NCBI GenBank assembly: GCA_037126765.1
Contig: JBBCBC010000034.1
Coordinates: 15,312,691-15,376,690, forward strand
Reading direction: 5' to 3'
Source: Stenogyne calaminthoides
Taxonomy: Eukaryota > Streptophyta > Magnoliopsida > Lamiales > Lamiaceae
DNA length: 64,000 nucleotides
Positions 46,059 through 57,008 of the stretch are shown here, one piece after another. The notes beneath the pieces are model-generated. The model had not been told where the DNA came from, did not search any database, and saw only the letters and a program-made list of their open reading frames with translations. A program made the position numbers and the translations under genes. Every line of letters begins with the position of its first letter. The stretch's first letter is position 1.

Positions 46059-47892
46059 TGTTGGGATTATACTAGAAAGTATGGTTTTTACTTTGTATAA
46101 TCAAAACTGAATTTCGGACTTATTTACTGAAATAAATTGTTTATCACTGATGCTTTAAATATTATCGAATGTTACATATATTTATTGCATAAGCTGTTTC
46201 AATAAGTCGACGTGTTACATTGTAGTTAATTTAGTGATACCGGATCACGAAGATTAAATTAATAAAGTCCTTGTAACTAAAAAAGTACGTCATTCACGAC
46301 CTAGATGGAAATGAACAACCCATCGGGAAAGGTTGAAGTGTAAGGCTCAGATTGGCTTGTCTTGACCAAGAGATTACACTAGTGCATGGTGATCATTTGA
46401 ATAGGACCTACATGAGGATAAATTCTTCAGAACTGAACAAGGAAGAATTAGATCTCAGTGGTTCGTTATTTCTTAATCTTCGTCCCTTAAATAGGATCAC
46501 ATGGGATTGGTAACTATTGCTTTGACTTATCATGGGTAGCGAATCAACAAGATTCAATACTTTTTATCTTGGGCAATATTATTAGTCACGTGTGATTGCT
46601 AAGATTTAATGAACAATCGTGTGCAAACGCTTGGTTGATTTGCCCTTGGGAGGTTCATAAGCTTTATCATACCAAATCTTGCAAGTGGAATTAGTTTCCG
46701 GTATGGATAATAATGTTGAATCGTTCCTTGACTAAGGACAAAAGATATTAATTAATGGAAAGCTATTTCAGTGGCTTGAATTAATTAATGGGCTATATAA
46801 TCTTAAACATGGGAAATAATAACAAGAGCCATATTGATCGTAATATGGGTTAAGATGGATAGTGCAATATTAATTATGTAGTGGGATTAATTAATATTTA
46901 TGGGCTTGAATAATATTGTGGCTCAATATTAGATATTCAAGGTCCATTAGAAGGTCCAATCTTAATTCTCCTAAAGGCCCCCTAAGTAGCCCAACATATA
47001 GTCCAATAACTGAAAATGTGATTAAAATAAAATAAATATTGTTACTTATTTTTTCCAAGTAAATTTCGAATTTTATAGATAAGTTGGGAGAAAGATTTTC
47101 TTTGAATTTTGTTATGGAATGAAGATATATATTCTTGGAATACAAGATTATCTCATAAAATTTAAGAAATCTCCCACTTGGTTATCTATAAGGGAGAATT
47201 CAAAATTTTGAAATATAGTGGGCAAGAAAGATTTTCTTGATTTTGTTGAAAAGATATTATGGAAGATATGTATTTCTTGAAATACAAGAATATCTCATAA
47301 ATTCAAGAAGATCCAAATCTTGGAATCTTGCTCATCAATTTCGAAAATTATCCATAATATTATAGTAGGTGGGATTTTGTGGAATATTATAATTATGGGA
47401 AAAAGAATATAAGAGATATATTCAAGATTTCTTGGAGATCAAGAAAAGATTTCCCCACATTGTTTTATCACAAAAATTTCGACCACCTTATGCTCTATAA
47501 ATAGGGGATGATTCTTTCATTCCCAGGTACAATTCCATGTGCTGAAAAAATGAGCAAATCCACGAAAGTGGTGCAACAAAGTTTATTTTTTCCTTTTGTT
47601 AATTGTTCGCGAGTATCCTTCCACCGGATTGTCGAGCAAGGATTAAGGGAATACTTGGGAAGTTCTTTTGGTGAGTCTAATCAGCCAAGCCATTGTCATC
47701 CCAAGAGGTACGTTCACGTAAACTCGTAGAATTCCGCATGCGTAGGATTTACGTGAATTAATTATATGCATGATATGTTGTTGGATTATTATTTGAATTA
47801 ATATAGGATTAATTCATGCTAGTAATAATTATAAGAATTAAATTTGTATTTAAATATTCACCCGAATAGATCTGTGAAACTTATTCCCAACA
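46059..47892 (+). repeat. 3' LTR of copia C
   Basis: 1,834 bp, TGTTGGG...CCCAACA, TATA box near 47496. It carries altered CAG/CTG words (ACCGGATCACGAAG) where the 5' LTR has ACCAGATCACAGAAG. Confidence 0.95.
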
Positions 47893-48401
47893 CGTTCTGC
47901 TCCCTTCATGAAGAGACGGAAGCTCACTTGTTATTTGAATGTAACTTCTCCTATGACATGTGGATGAAATTAAAAGAATGGACAGGAACTGTAGCAGTTG
48001 GATCCAACATAGCAAAGGTGAATTTCCTGGTTCATGAAGATCTCAAGCCCAAAAAGGTCAGTTTTAAATTATGGGACAGCTTATGTCTTATCATGATATG
48101 GAGCATTTGGAAACATAGAAATCAAGTTATTTTCTCTAATTTGATCCCAAGTGTTGAGGAATGTTTTGATATGTTTTGTGCTAGATCGCGGAACTGGATT
48201 AGGATTAGGGGGAAGATATCTAGTCATTACGCCCTTAACGACTGGATATTGAACCCAATATCTTGTCTTGGAGGTTGATAGTTCTGTAATATGTGATAGT
48301 GGCTAGTGGTTGTTTCTTGTCCTCACTTTGTAATTCTTTATAAGGGTTGAGTACCCCTTGTACTCATTTATTTCAATAAATTGCTGTTTCAAAAAAAAAT
48401 A
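47893..48401 (+). pseudogene. LINE 3' end: zinc-binding domain, 3' UTR and poly(A)
   Basis: After the CGTTC duplication the zf-RVT domain resumes in frame: CSLHEETEAHLLFECNFSYDMW, then LCLIMIWSIWKHRNQVIF and stop near 48278. The 3' UTR has AATAAA at 48375-48380 and ends in a run of nine A at 48391-48399, the normal LINE end. No C-terminal RNase H is present in this LINE, unlike the minus-strand one. Confidence 0.9.
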
Positions 48402-49110
48402 TCTAGCGGCATCAAGAAATATTGGAGCTGCTCCATATCCCACGATCTATCATTGTTAGTCATCAACTCCTGTACACACATGCCTTCAAACCCATCCGGA
48501 CATGGGGTCCTCTTTGCGCACAAGATGAATAAATATGGGGATAACGGATCCCACTACCCGGAATGATTAGGCCAATTAAGTCACCGTTCACCTGGATTGA
48601 ATATCTTACCGATCGAACACACAACATCATCCAGTTTACCCATTTATTTGAAAAACCCAATTTTAAGAGAATCCGTTCCAAATAAGCCCTATCATACGCT
48701 TTGCTTATATCTATCTTCATAGCCATGTCTCTCCACCTTCCTCGTCGTCTATTCTTCATGGGATGTATGATTCCGAAAGCGATGATCACATTGTCTTGAA
48801 TTACTCTACCCGCCACAAACGCGGATTGAGCCTTGTCCACAAGCCTCGATAACACCTCTTGAGCCTATTGCTAAGAACTTTCGATATGATCTTGTACACA
48901 ACATTACACCAAGATATAGGTCTTAAATCCTTCACCAATTGAGGGGTATCCACCTTTGGGATCAAGACCACATTTGTATCGTTTAGCTCATTCGGAAAAT
49001 GTCCCGAGTTTAACCACTGCACACCATCTTTAAAGATGTCATTTTCTACCATGTCCCAACATTTTTGATAAAAAGCTGGGTTAAACCCATCTGGGCAGAG
49101 GCTTTATCTG
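48402..49110 (-). pseudogene. Second LINE reverse transcriptase fragment, minus strand
   Basis: From 49110 leftward: SLCPDGFNPAFYQKCW, then ELNDTNVVLIPKV, LVKDLRPISWCNVVYKIISKVLSNRL, and after a shift DKAQSAFVAGRVIQDN, MKIDISKAYDRAYLERILLKLGF. These are RT blocks before the catalytic FADD box. It ends at the poly(A) of the plus LINE. The rest of the RT is absent; the zf-RVT and RNase H at 26232-27110 could be the same element's 3' part. Confidence 0.8.
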
Positions 49111-49929
49111 GGTGCATCTGTTTTTATCATGTAATTTGTACACTTTCGCATTTTTGATCCTTTTAAACTTTGATTTTACCATTTATTGTTTTAATTTATA
49201 TAATTATAGGACGAAAATCAAAATTTAAAAATTAATAGGACTACAAATTTGAAATTGTGTAAATTACACGATGAAAATCAAACCTTAAAAATCAACATGA
49301 CCAAAATAAAAAATTGACAAAGTTATAGGAACAAAAAAATAATTTTTCCAATAAATAATATTGGCTCATGACCTTGGGAGGTTCTCCTCTGTGAATAAAA
49401 ATGCCTCCATACACCAATGCCAAGAGTACATATATCAACAAATAGTGTGAACATGGTGCATATATTTCTACAATACAATTGAGTCAAAATTATCAGGATT
49501 TGAAAGTACTACTTTCGGATTTGAAAGTACTACTTTCTTTTCATGCTGTACAAAAATATATATAAAGCCACAAGACAATTAATGTTTAATTTAGAATTTA
49601 GGGATAAAGATAAACATGCGGAAATTAAAACAATAAAATTGTTTTTACCTCATAAAATTAAATTATGGAGATTGTGAATTTGTGATAATCAATTATCAAA
49701 AGAAAGAATAAGAAATTAAAACCTTGCTTTGCGAGTTGGGAAGATGTATATCCAATAAGTGTGGATAAATTTAAATGAGTGTAAATGTTGAGAAGATATA
49801 TTTTTTTAGATTAAAATTAATAATTAAGTAAATATGATGATGTGCTTAAGTGGTTAAAGTTCCACTACCCAAGATCAGTGATAGAAGAAACTATTTTAAT
49901 TATTTATTTTCTTTTTTCTATGAAAGGCA
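49111..49929. other. AT-rich gene-free stretch
   Basis: No gene seen. A 21 bp direct repeat lies at 49496-49537 (listed), and a SINE A-box-like GCTTAAGTGGTTAAAG near 49852. Confidence 0.6.
49496..49537. repeat. Perfect 21 bp tandem duplication
   Basis: GGATTTGAAAGTACTACTTTC is present twice without a gap. Each copy contains GAAAGTACTACTTTC, nearly palindromic. Confidence 0.85.
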
Positions 49930-50528
49930 AATCAATTACAATAGTTTTTAAATATAATCAACTACAATAATTTCTTCTACCACCAGGCACGTGGCAATAT
50001 CATTTCATCTCGCTGTAGACCGAAATCGCAATCACCACAAGAGGGGGACCACCTGAAACTGCAATTCGGAACCGCAACCGCACTGCAATCTAAACCACAA
50101 CCCAACAACAGGGGGACCACTACCCCACAAGAGGAGGACCACCACAAGAGGGAATAAATATTCCCTCTCTGTGTCTCGAACGCGGGACCTCAAGGTCTCA
50201 GGTGGTGGAGCTCTAATCACTTGATCTATCCACGCTTTAAAGCTCAAGTGGTTAGAGCTCCACCACCTGAGACCTTGAGGTCCCGGGTTCGAGACACAGA
50301 AAATGAATATTTATTCCCTCTTGTGGTGGTCCCCCTCTCGTGGGGTGGTAGTCCCTCACTTGTTGGGTTGTGGTGCGGTTGCGGTTTCGAGTTGCAATTT
50401 TGGGTGGTCCCCCTCTTACGGTGATTGTTATTCCAGTCTACAGCGAGATGAAATGATGTTGCTATTTGCCCTGTGGTAAAAGGAATTATTGTAATTGATT
50501 ATCTTAAAAAAAACTATTGTAATTGATT
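49930..50528. repeat. 600 bp palindrome with SINE-like heads meeting in the middle
   Basis: The left arm (49930-50224) and right arm (about 50243-50528) are inverted copies with a spacer of about 20 bp. The right arm begins with a tRNA-like A box, GCTCAAGTGGTTAGAGC, and B box GGGTTCGAGAC at 50285-50295. The left arm has the mirror copies. The arms then share ATGAATATTTATTCCC-, GGTGGTCC- and AATTGATTG-type sequence. Mirror-image open frames on both strands are a by-product. Confidence 0.85.
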
Positions 50529-50952
50529 GTCTTTAAAAAAATAATAATATATATATTAGTAAAGACAAAAACTTGTATGTAATATTGCATACAAGTGATA
50601 TGTGCAATTGAGTCTTTTTTTCTCACGGTCAAGGGAACGAATTTTAGGGCAGGTTGTTGGTGGGCCAATGGGCTTCTTCATCTTCTTTCTCGCGCGCGCA
50701 GCCGGCGCGGTCAGATTTCCTCTTCTTCCTCTTCTCTTCTGGCGAATCTAATGGGCTCTCTTCGTCCTCGTTCGTGCACTAATTTTCTTTTTTCGCTCCG
50801 ATTATTGGATGAAACCACGTCATTCAATTTGAATTTTGATGTGGATTCTATGAGAAGAAGAGAATATGTGTGTGATGTTTGGATTACCCCTCAAAACAAA
50901 GTGTGTGATGAAATTCAGATCCTTCTGCACTTTTTTTCACGCTGTTGTGTAA
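50529..50952. other. Gene-free stretch
   Basis: No homology is recognised in the plus frame 50595-50960. It includes a CGCGCGCGCAGCCGGCGCGG run at about 50690 in otherwise AT-rich DNA. Confidence 0.5.
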
Positions 50953-51340
50953 ATCTGTAATTTTGGACTGAAGATTTTTTTCGCATTTGTACTGGTTTTT
51001 GTTCATGTAGTAACACTCTTTTTCTCATATGGTAACACTTTTTTTGTTCATGTAGTAACACATCAAATTCTTCTTTAAATCTGTAATTTTGGACTGTGAT
51101 TTCTTTTCGCGCTTGTACTGGTTTTGTTCATGTGGTAACACGTTTTTCTTCATATGGTATCGTTTTTTGTTCATGTAGTAACACATATTTTTTTAGTAAT
51201 ATGTAACATTGTTCATATATCGTCGTAATACTATGTGAATACTCATGTGTTACCATATGAACAATAATGTGTTACCTTGTGACCCATGTTACCTTATGAA
51301 TATTTATGTATTACTATATGTTTTATTAAGTGTTACGTAA
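50953..51340. repeat. Tandem duplication and minisatellite, GTTCATGTAGTAACAC words
   Basis: A unit of about 120 bp starting ATCTGTAATTTTGGACTG is present at about 50953 and 51077. Inside it, GTTCATGTAGTAACAC and TCATATGGTAACAC alternate. From about 51240 the same words appear inverted (GTGTTACCATATGAAC). Confidence 0.75.
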
Positions 51341-52437
51341 GATATGAAGTTTTTTCAATATAATAATGTAGTAACACTTATACATAGAACCTGAAACTAA
51401 ATTCATTAGCAACAAACCTGAATCACTAAGCTACAATACATATTTGATAAAAATATCCTTCAATAAATACATATGCGTCAGCGCCAACCCTGAACCCACT
51501 GCCCGTGCCCTACCCGCCCAGACCCGACCCGCGCCCAGACCCGCGAATGTTAAACAATTTTTACCTTATTTATGTTGTATTGCACATAACACTAGTGTGC
51601 AATATTTCACACAAGACTTTCTCATTAGTAAATAGCGAATTGAGTTCATAACTCAAAATTGAAGATGGACATATTTGATAGGACAAACTTTTTTATATTC
51701 TACTCTTATAAAAATCTATTTTTTAACCTTTATGACATATATTATTTTTACTAAAAAGAGTCGCACATGAATTGCACATAGAGGTCATGTATAGGTCGTG
51801 CATGGATCGCTTGACCTAATGAAATGGATAAATATTAATGTAATAAGAGTAAAAATATCGATAATTTTTTTATTATTAAGAATAGGGTAAAAAAGAGTTT
51901 GAACTGTAATCAAACGAACTAATTTTATATACATCTTAATACGTTCGAATATTTTCAAATCCATATCCATCGGAGAGGTGAAAAAGATATCTGGAAATAT
52001 CAAATTCATATATATATATATATATATATATGATCCCACACAAAATATACTATATACTATTATATATAATATATAACACTCGTGCATTATCAAAAAATCA
52101 AGATCAAAATGGTGAAAAAATGTGCAGTGGTGCGGCTTGGGTTTGAAAAACTTATCTCTCTTCTGCTCACTTTTGTTGGAGTTTCATCTTCTCAACTTGC
52201 AGCCAAAGGTTTTCTTGTAAATTCATGCGGGTATTAATCGGTCGAAGGCTAATATTTGGCTCGAAATACACAAACACCTGTAATGATAAATACGTGACAA
52301 TTAAAAAGTTTTTCATGTGACTAATTAGTCAGCCCAAACGAAGGCTATTAGTTGATATGATTTTATTGTCAGTATTTGATCAATACACAGAGATTATCAC
52401 TTACGAGTTAATATTACTGTCCAAAGACTTGATATAA
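51341..52437. other. Gene-free stretch
   Basis: No gene supported. It contains a C-rich, CCCGAC/CCCGCC-type run at about 51,490-51,545 and a (TA)n run at 52010-52030. I see no LTR upstream of copia F here. Confidence 0.6.
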
Positions 52438-53715
52438 ATGTTGTGTTCGGTGCCTCGAGATGTTGCCATCATATTTGAATTTATTAATTTTTTATTTTAT
52501 GTGGTTGGTATAAGCATGACGGTTATTTTTTTTTATTCTCTGTTTTTAGCTATATCTGCCACTTCTTTGTCTGCCATTCTTAGAAACATACCCATGCTTA
52601 GTGGTTCAAACTTTAAGGATTGGAAGAATAATCTTCTAATCACTTTAGGCGGCCTTGATCTTGACTACGCACTAAGGGTAGAGCAACCCACTTCTCTAAC
52701 GACTGAAAGTTCTCCTGATGAAAGGAAAAACTTTGAGAAGTGGGAGCGCTCAAATCGTGTTAGTCAAATGATCATGAAGCGCAGTACTCCGAAAGCCTTT
52801 CGAGGCACTGCATCTACAGAAATCACTAAGGCCAGTGAGTACCTTACCCAAATTGAGCAACGTTTTATGAAAAATGATAAGGTCAAGACAAGTACGCTTT
52901 TGGCAAACTTGATCTCAATGAAGTACAAGGGTAAGGGAAATATAAGGGAGTACATCATGCAGATGACTCATGTTGCTTTAAAATTATGTGCACTGAAACT
53001 CGAGATTTCTGAGGACTTACTCGTGCATTTGGTGCTTATATCTCTTCCTGCACAATTCAGCCAATTTAAGGTCAGTTATAACTGTCAAAATGAGAAATGG
53101 ACTCTTAATGAGCTCATTTCATATTGTGTGCAAGAAGAAGAAAGATTGAAGCTAGAAAGATCTGAGGTTGCTCAGCTGGCCATTAATTCCAAAGTTAAGG
53201 GAAAGGGCATTAAAAGGAAGGTTGTTGAGAAAGCTGCTAAGGATAAGAGTCCAACACACAAGAAACAACATAACAATACTGAAGATGAAAATTATTTCTT
53301 CTGTGAGAAACCTGGACACAAAAAGAAGGATTGTACCAAATATCATGCTTGGTGTGCAAAGAAAGGTACAAATCTTACTTTGGTCTATTCTAAGGTTAAT
53401 TTAGCTTTAGTACCTAAAGACACTTGGTGGTTAGATTATGGTGCTACCACTCACATAATTGTTTCAATGCAGGGTTGCCTGAGCTGCCGAAAGTCAAGTG
53501 ATGGTGAAAGATACATCTATGTGGGAGATGGCAAATCGGTGGAAGTGGAGGCAATTGGGCATTTTAGATTATTATTACAGACTGGTTATTTTTTGGATTT
53601 GAAAGATACTTTTATCGTACCGTCTTTTCAACGGAATTTGGTTTTACTTGTTCATTTGGAGATTGTCAGTTTAAACTTTCAAATGATTCCAGTATATTGG
53701 GCACTGGTTCATTAA
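52438..53715 (+). CDS. Copia F gag and protease, open frame
   Basis: 425 codons. The first 50 residues are hydrophobic and not gag-like. The gag probably starts at ATG 52594 (MLSGSNFKDWKNNLL); the sequence before it, with TTTTTAG near 52550, could be leader or intron. The UBN2-type gag domain follows (LTQIEQRFMKNDK, IREYIMQM). The zinc knuckle FFCEKPGHKKKDC has Tyr where the first Cys is expected. The protease reads WWLDYGATTHI, with Tyr in place of Ser after the catalytic Asp. The frame stops at 53715. Confidence 0.85.
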   Translation: MLCSVPRDVAIIFEFINFLFYVVGISMTVIFFYSLFLAISATSLSAILRNIPMLSGSNFKDWKNNLLITLGGLDLDYALRVEQPTSLTTESSPDERKNFEKWERSNRVSQMIMKRSTPKAFRGTASTEITKASEYLTQIEQRFMKNDKVKTSTLLANLISMKYKGKGNIREYIMQMTHVALKLCALKLEISEDLLVHLVLISLPAQFSQFKVSYNCQNEKWTLNELISYCVQEEERLKLERSEVAQLAINSKVKGKGIKRKVVEKAAKDKSPTHKKQHNNTEDENYFFCEKPGHKKKDCTKYHAWCAKKGTNLTLVYSKVNLALVPKDTWWLDYGATTHIIVSMQGCLSCRKSSDGERYIYVGDGKSVEVEAIGHFRLLLQTGYFLDLKDTFIVPSFQRNLVLLVHLEIVSLNFQMIPVYWALVH

Positions 53716-54365
53716 GTGCATATGATAATCTATATTTTTTTATATTGTTTCCTCATATAATGAATCCTTGCATGTTGAATCTAGAGGCACTAAGCGAAAA
53801 TTAAATAAAGAAAATTCGGCTAATTTATGGCACAAAACGTTTAGTCATATCTCAAAAACCAGAATTTGAGAAGCTTGTGTCAGAAGGCATTTTAGATACA
53901 CTTGATTTTTTCAGATCTCAACGTATGTGTTGAGTGTATCAAAGGAAAACAAACCAAACAAAAGAGATTAGGAGCCCAAAGAGCCAATGATGTCTTAGAA
54001 TTGATATATACAGATATTTGTGGTCCATACCCTACGGCTTCTTGGAACGGTCAACAATATTTCGTATCATTCATAGATGATTATTCACGTTATGGGTTCT
54101 ATATCTCATTCATGAAAAATCTGAGGCACTGGACATATTCAAAATATTTAAGGCTGAGGTTGAAAATCAACTCAGCAAAAGGATTAAATGTGTTAGATCT
54201 AACCGTGGGGGTGAATACTACGTTAGATATGATGGCTCAGGAGAACAACATCCAGGACCTTTTGTTATCTTCCTAAAGGAATGTAGAATAGTCCCACAGT
54301 ACACCATGCCGGGGTCACCTAGCATGAATAGTGTAGCTGAAAGACGAAACTGAACTTTAAAGGAT
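53716..54365 (+). pseudogene. Copia F integrase, N-terminal half
   Basis: LWHKTFSHIS near 53,830 is the damaged zinc motif. Frame 53902-54276 has CVECIKGKQTKQKR, LIYTDICGPYPTASWNGQQY, and FIDDYSRYGFYI. Then CVRSNRGGEYYVRYD-like and SMNSVAERRN near 54,330 are in other frames. Frameshifts separate the pieces. Confidence 0.8.
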
Positions 54366-55289
54366 ATGGTGAGGAGTATGATTAGTCATTCTTCCCTACC
54401 AAATTCACTTTGTGGAGAAGCACTAAAGACTGCAACTTACATTCTCAACAGGGTACCAACTAAAGCAGCTGCTAAAACTCCTTTTGAACTTTGGACTGGG
54501 CGAAAGTCCAGTCTAAATCACTTTCACATTTGGGGATGTCCAACTGAGGCTAGACCTTACAAGCCAAATGAAAAGAAATTGGACCCCAAAACAGTTAGTA
54601 GCTACTTTATTGGTTATTCAGAAAAATCCAGGGGTTTTGAGTTTTACGATCCCACTAAAATGTCAATTTTTGAGACGGGAAATGCAGTGTTCTTTGAGGA
54701 TGTTGAGTTTGGGGGGAGAAATAAGGTTAGAGACATTACCTTTGAGGAGGAGTCGATTTCGACACCTACTACTGCTTATGACAATGTTCAGGTATTCATA
54801 CCTGTCATTGGAGAAGAAGCTGATTTGGAACCTCAACAGGATAATGCTGAAGATCTTCCCGATCAAGTTGATGCAATAATTCAAGAACAACCTCAACAAC
54901 CTGTAGAATTGAGGAGATCCACTAGAGAGAAGAGAAAAGCTATTTTAGATGATTATATTATTTTTCTCCCAGAAAATGAGGACACTAATGAATTAATGGA
55001 AGATGATCCTATCAATGTTCATCAGGCCATGAAGGGTCCAAATTCTCAAAAGTGGATTGATGCCATGAATGAAGAGTATAAGTCAATGCAAGACAATCAA
55101 GTTTGGGATCTTGTTCTATTACCAGAAGGTTCGAAGCCCATTGGTTGTAAATGGATTTTTAAAACCAAAAGGGATTCAAATGGTAATGTGGAGAGATATA
55201 AGACACTTCTTGTGGCTAAAGGCTTTACTCAACGGGAAGGAATTGATTTTAAAGAGTTTCTCTCTGGTTTCCACGAAAGACTCTTTTAG
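54366..55289 (+). CDS. Copia F integrase C-terminal part and RT start, open frame
   Basis: 307 codons: VRSMISHSSLPNSLCGEA, RVPTKAAAKTPFELWTGRK, HIWGCPTEARPYKPNEKKL, the variable acidic linker, RRSTREKRKAILDDYI and the RT start VWDLVLLPEGSKPIGCKWIF, VAKGFTQREGIDFKE. The frame is lost near 55,255; RT continues in the +1 frame. Confidence 0.85.
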   Translation: MVRSMISHSSLPNSLCGEALKTATYILNRVPTKAAAKTPFELWTGRKSSLNHFHIWGCPTEARPYKPNEKKLDPKTVSSYFIGYSEKSRGFEFYDPTKMSIFETGNAVFFEDVEFGGRNKVRDITFEEESISTPTTAYDNVQVFIPVIGEEADLEPQQDNAEDLPDQVDAIIQEQPQQPVELRRSTREKRKAILDDYIIFLPENEDTNELMEDDPINVHQAMKGPNSQKWIDAMNEEYKSMQDNQVWDLVLLPEGSKPIGCKWIFKTKRDSNGNVERYKTLLVAKGFTQREGIDFKEFLSGFHERLF

Positions 55290-55893
55290 AATCATAATGG
55301 CACTAGTTACGCATTTTGACCTTGAGTTACATCAGATGGATGTAAAGACATCATTTCTCAATGGTGACATTGTTGAGACAATATATATGGTGCAACCAGA
55401 AAACTTTGTGTCAGGAGACCCAAAGAATATGGTTTGCAAATTAAAGGAATCCATCGATGGACTCAAACAAGCTTCTCGTCACTGGTACTACAAATTTCAT
55501 GAAGTAGTTGTCTCATTCGGTTTTGAGACAAACGTTGTTGATGATTGTGTGTATCACAAGTTCAATGGGAGTAAGTTTATTTTCTTAGTGTTATATGTTG
55601 ATGACATACTACTTGCCACCAATGATTTGAGCTTGTTGCACGATACCAAGACCTTTCTATCAAAGAGATTTGAAATGAAAGATCTTGGGGAGGCCTCTTT
55701 TATTTTGGGAATCCAAATACATCGAGATCGCTCTCAAGGTATTCTTGGATTATCACAAAGGGGGTATATAGAAAAGGTGCTACAAAGATTTGGTATGCTT
55801 AACTGCAAACTAGGTGACACCCCTGTGGCTAAGGGAGACAAGTTTAGTCTCAATCAGTGCCATAAAACTGATCTTGAAATTCAAGAGATGTAA
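55256..55893 (+). CDS. Copia F reverse transcriptase, main part
   Basis: Within the open frame 55069-55893 the RT-coding part starts about 55,256 (FSLVSTKDSFRIIMALV). It has HQMDVKTSFLNGDI, KESIDGLKQASRHWYYKF, the intact YVDD box at 55594-55605, KDLGEASFILGIQIHRDRS and LGLSQRGYIEKVLQRF. It ends with TAA in QEM*NIPYASA. Confidence 0.9.
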
Positions 55894-56586
55894 AATATTC
55901 CCTATGCTTCGGCTGCTGGGAGTTTGATGTACGCTCAGGTCTGCACCAGACCTGATTTAGGTTTTATTGTGGGTTTATGGGCCAGATATTTAAGTAACCC
56001 TGGTATGGATCATTGGAAAGCAGCCAAACGGGTCATGAGGTACCTATAGAGAACTAAGGATTACATGCTTACATATAGAAAATCAGATCAGTTGGAGATC
56101 ATTGGGTATTCTGATTCTGATTTTGCTGGATGCAAAGCTAGTAGAAGATCCACTTCGGGCTACATTTTTTTGTTGGCTGGAGGAGCTATTTCATGGAGAA
56201 ACGCTAAGCAGACACTTGTAGCGTCTTCTACGATGGCAGCAGAATTTGTAGCATGTTATGAGGCGTCCAATCATGGAATATGGTTGCGAAATTTTGTCAC
56301 TGGGCTGCGAATTATAGAAAATATTTAAAGACCACTTAAGTTGTATTGTGACAATAACTCGACAGTGTTATATTTTAATAACAACATGAGTTCCACTAAG
56401 TCAAAACACATTGATATAAATTTTCTAGTTGTGAAGGAAAAAGTGCAGAGTGGTCAGATTTCTATAGAGCACATTGGAGCAGACTCAATGATTACGGATC
56501 CGCTAACTAAAGATTTACCATCCAAGGTCTTTCATGAGCATACGACTCATATGGGTGTTATGTTATTTCAGCATACTTTGGTTTAG
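55894..56586 (+). pseudogene. Copia F RNase H
   Basis: The same frame continues with three stops (55891, near 56047 and 56326): IPYASAAGSLMYAQVCTRPD, GYSDSDFAGCKASRRSTSGY (catalytic Asp), AAEFVACYEASNHGIWL (Glu), LYCDNNSTVLYFNNN (Asp) and TDPLTKDLPSKVF. Only point stops break it, so it is the least decayed RNase H in the window. Confidence 0.85.
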
Positions 56587-57008
56587 TGGGAGTCTATAAT
56601 ATTTTGTTGCTTTATATTATGTTATGGACAAATTTGTTTGTGTGTTTTGGATAATTCTCTAGAGAAATAAAGTTTTTGATTTATTTACACTATGTTTGTT
56701 TAACTTTGATTTTTGGTTGATCTCACTAAGGACTAAGGAATGACCAGTTGGAAATAGATCATGTCAGGTCACATTACATGTAATTTCCATGCTACACACC
56801 ATGATTGATATGTTACTGATTGTAAGGGTATTTGTGATTATTGATGGGTTTAGTCACACTTAAAGTGACGAAAGTCTCCTTAGTCATGTATCAATGCAGT
56901 TGGTGACAAGATTGTTTAAGAGATACACATACGAATGATAACAAAGTTTGAGCTTATTTTGGTAATACACATTTGTCTGGTGTCACGTGTTTGCCCTAGT
57001 GGGAGATT
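56587..57008 (+). other. Copia F 3' untranslated region and polypurine tract
   Basis: About 420 bp after the RNase H stop, ending CTAGTGGGAGAT at 56997-57008, the polypurine tract next to the LTR. An earlier TAGTGGGAGTC lies just after the stop at about 56585. Confidence 0.7.

Larger units (their letters stand above)
29817..47892 (+). mobile_element. Copia element C, inserted in the LINE and itself split by copia D
   Basis: 18,076 bp overall, about 8.9 kb without D. LTRs 29817-31627 and 46059-47892, TSD CGTTC. The same family as A but a different LTR subtype; for example TTCGCGAGTATCC stands where A has TTCGACAAGTGTCC. The gag half is mostly deleted, while RT is the best preserved of the three complete copies. 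Confidence 0.95.

Noticed and set aside
50032..50424. Two similar open frames of about 70 codons on opposite strands sharing VRAPPPETLRSRVRDT
   Set aside because: They are mirror readings of the two arms of the palindrome; both start in the SINE-like head and show no protein domain.
50595..50960. 121-codon frame beginning in the stretch after the palindrome
   Set aside because: No known domain, Ser/Leu-rich low-complexity translation, and it overlaps the minisatellite start.
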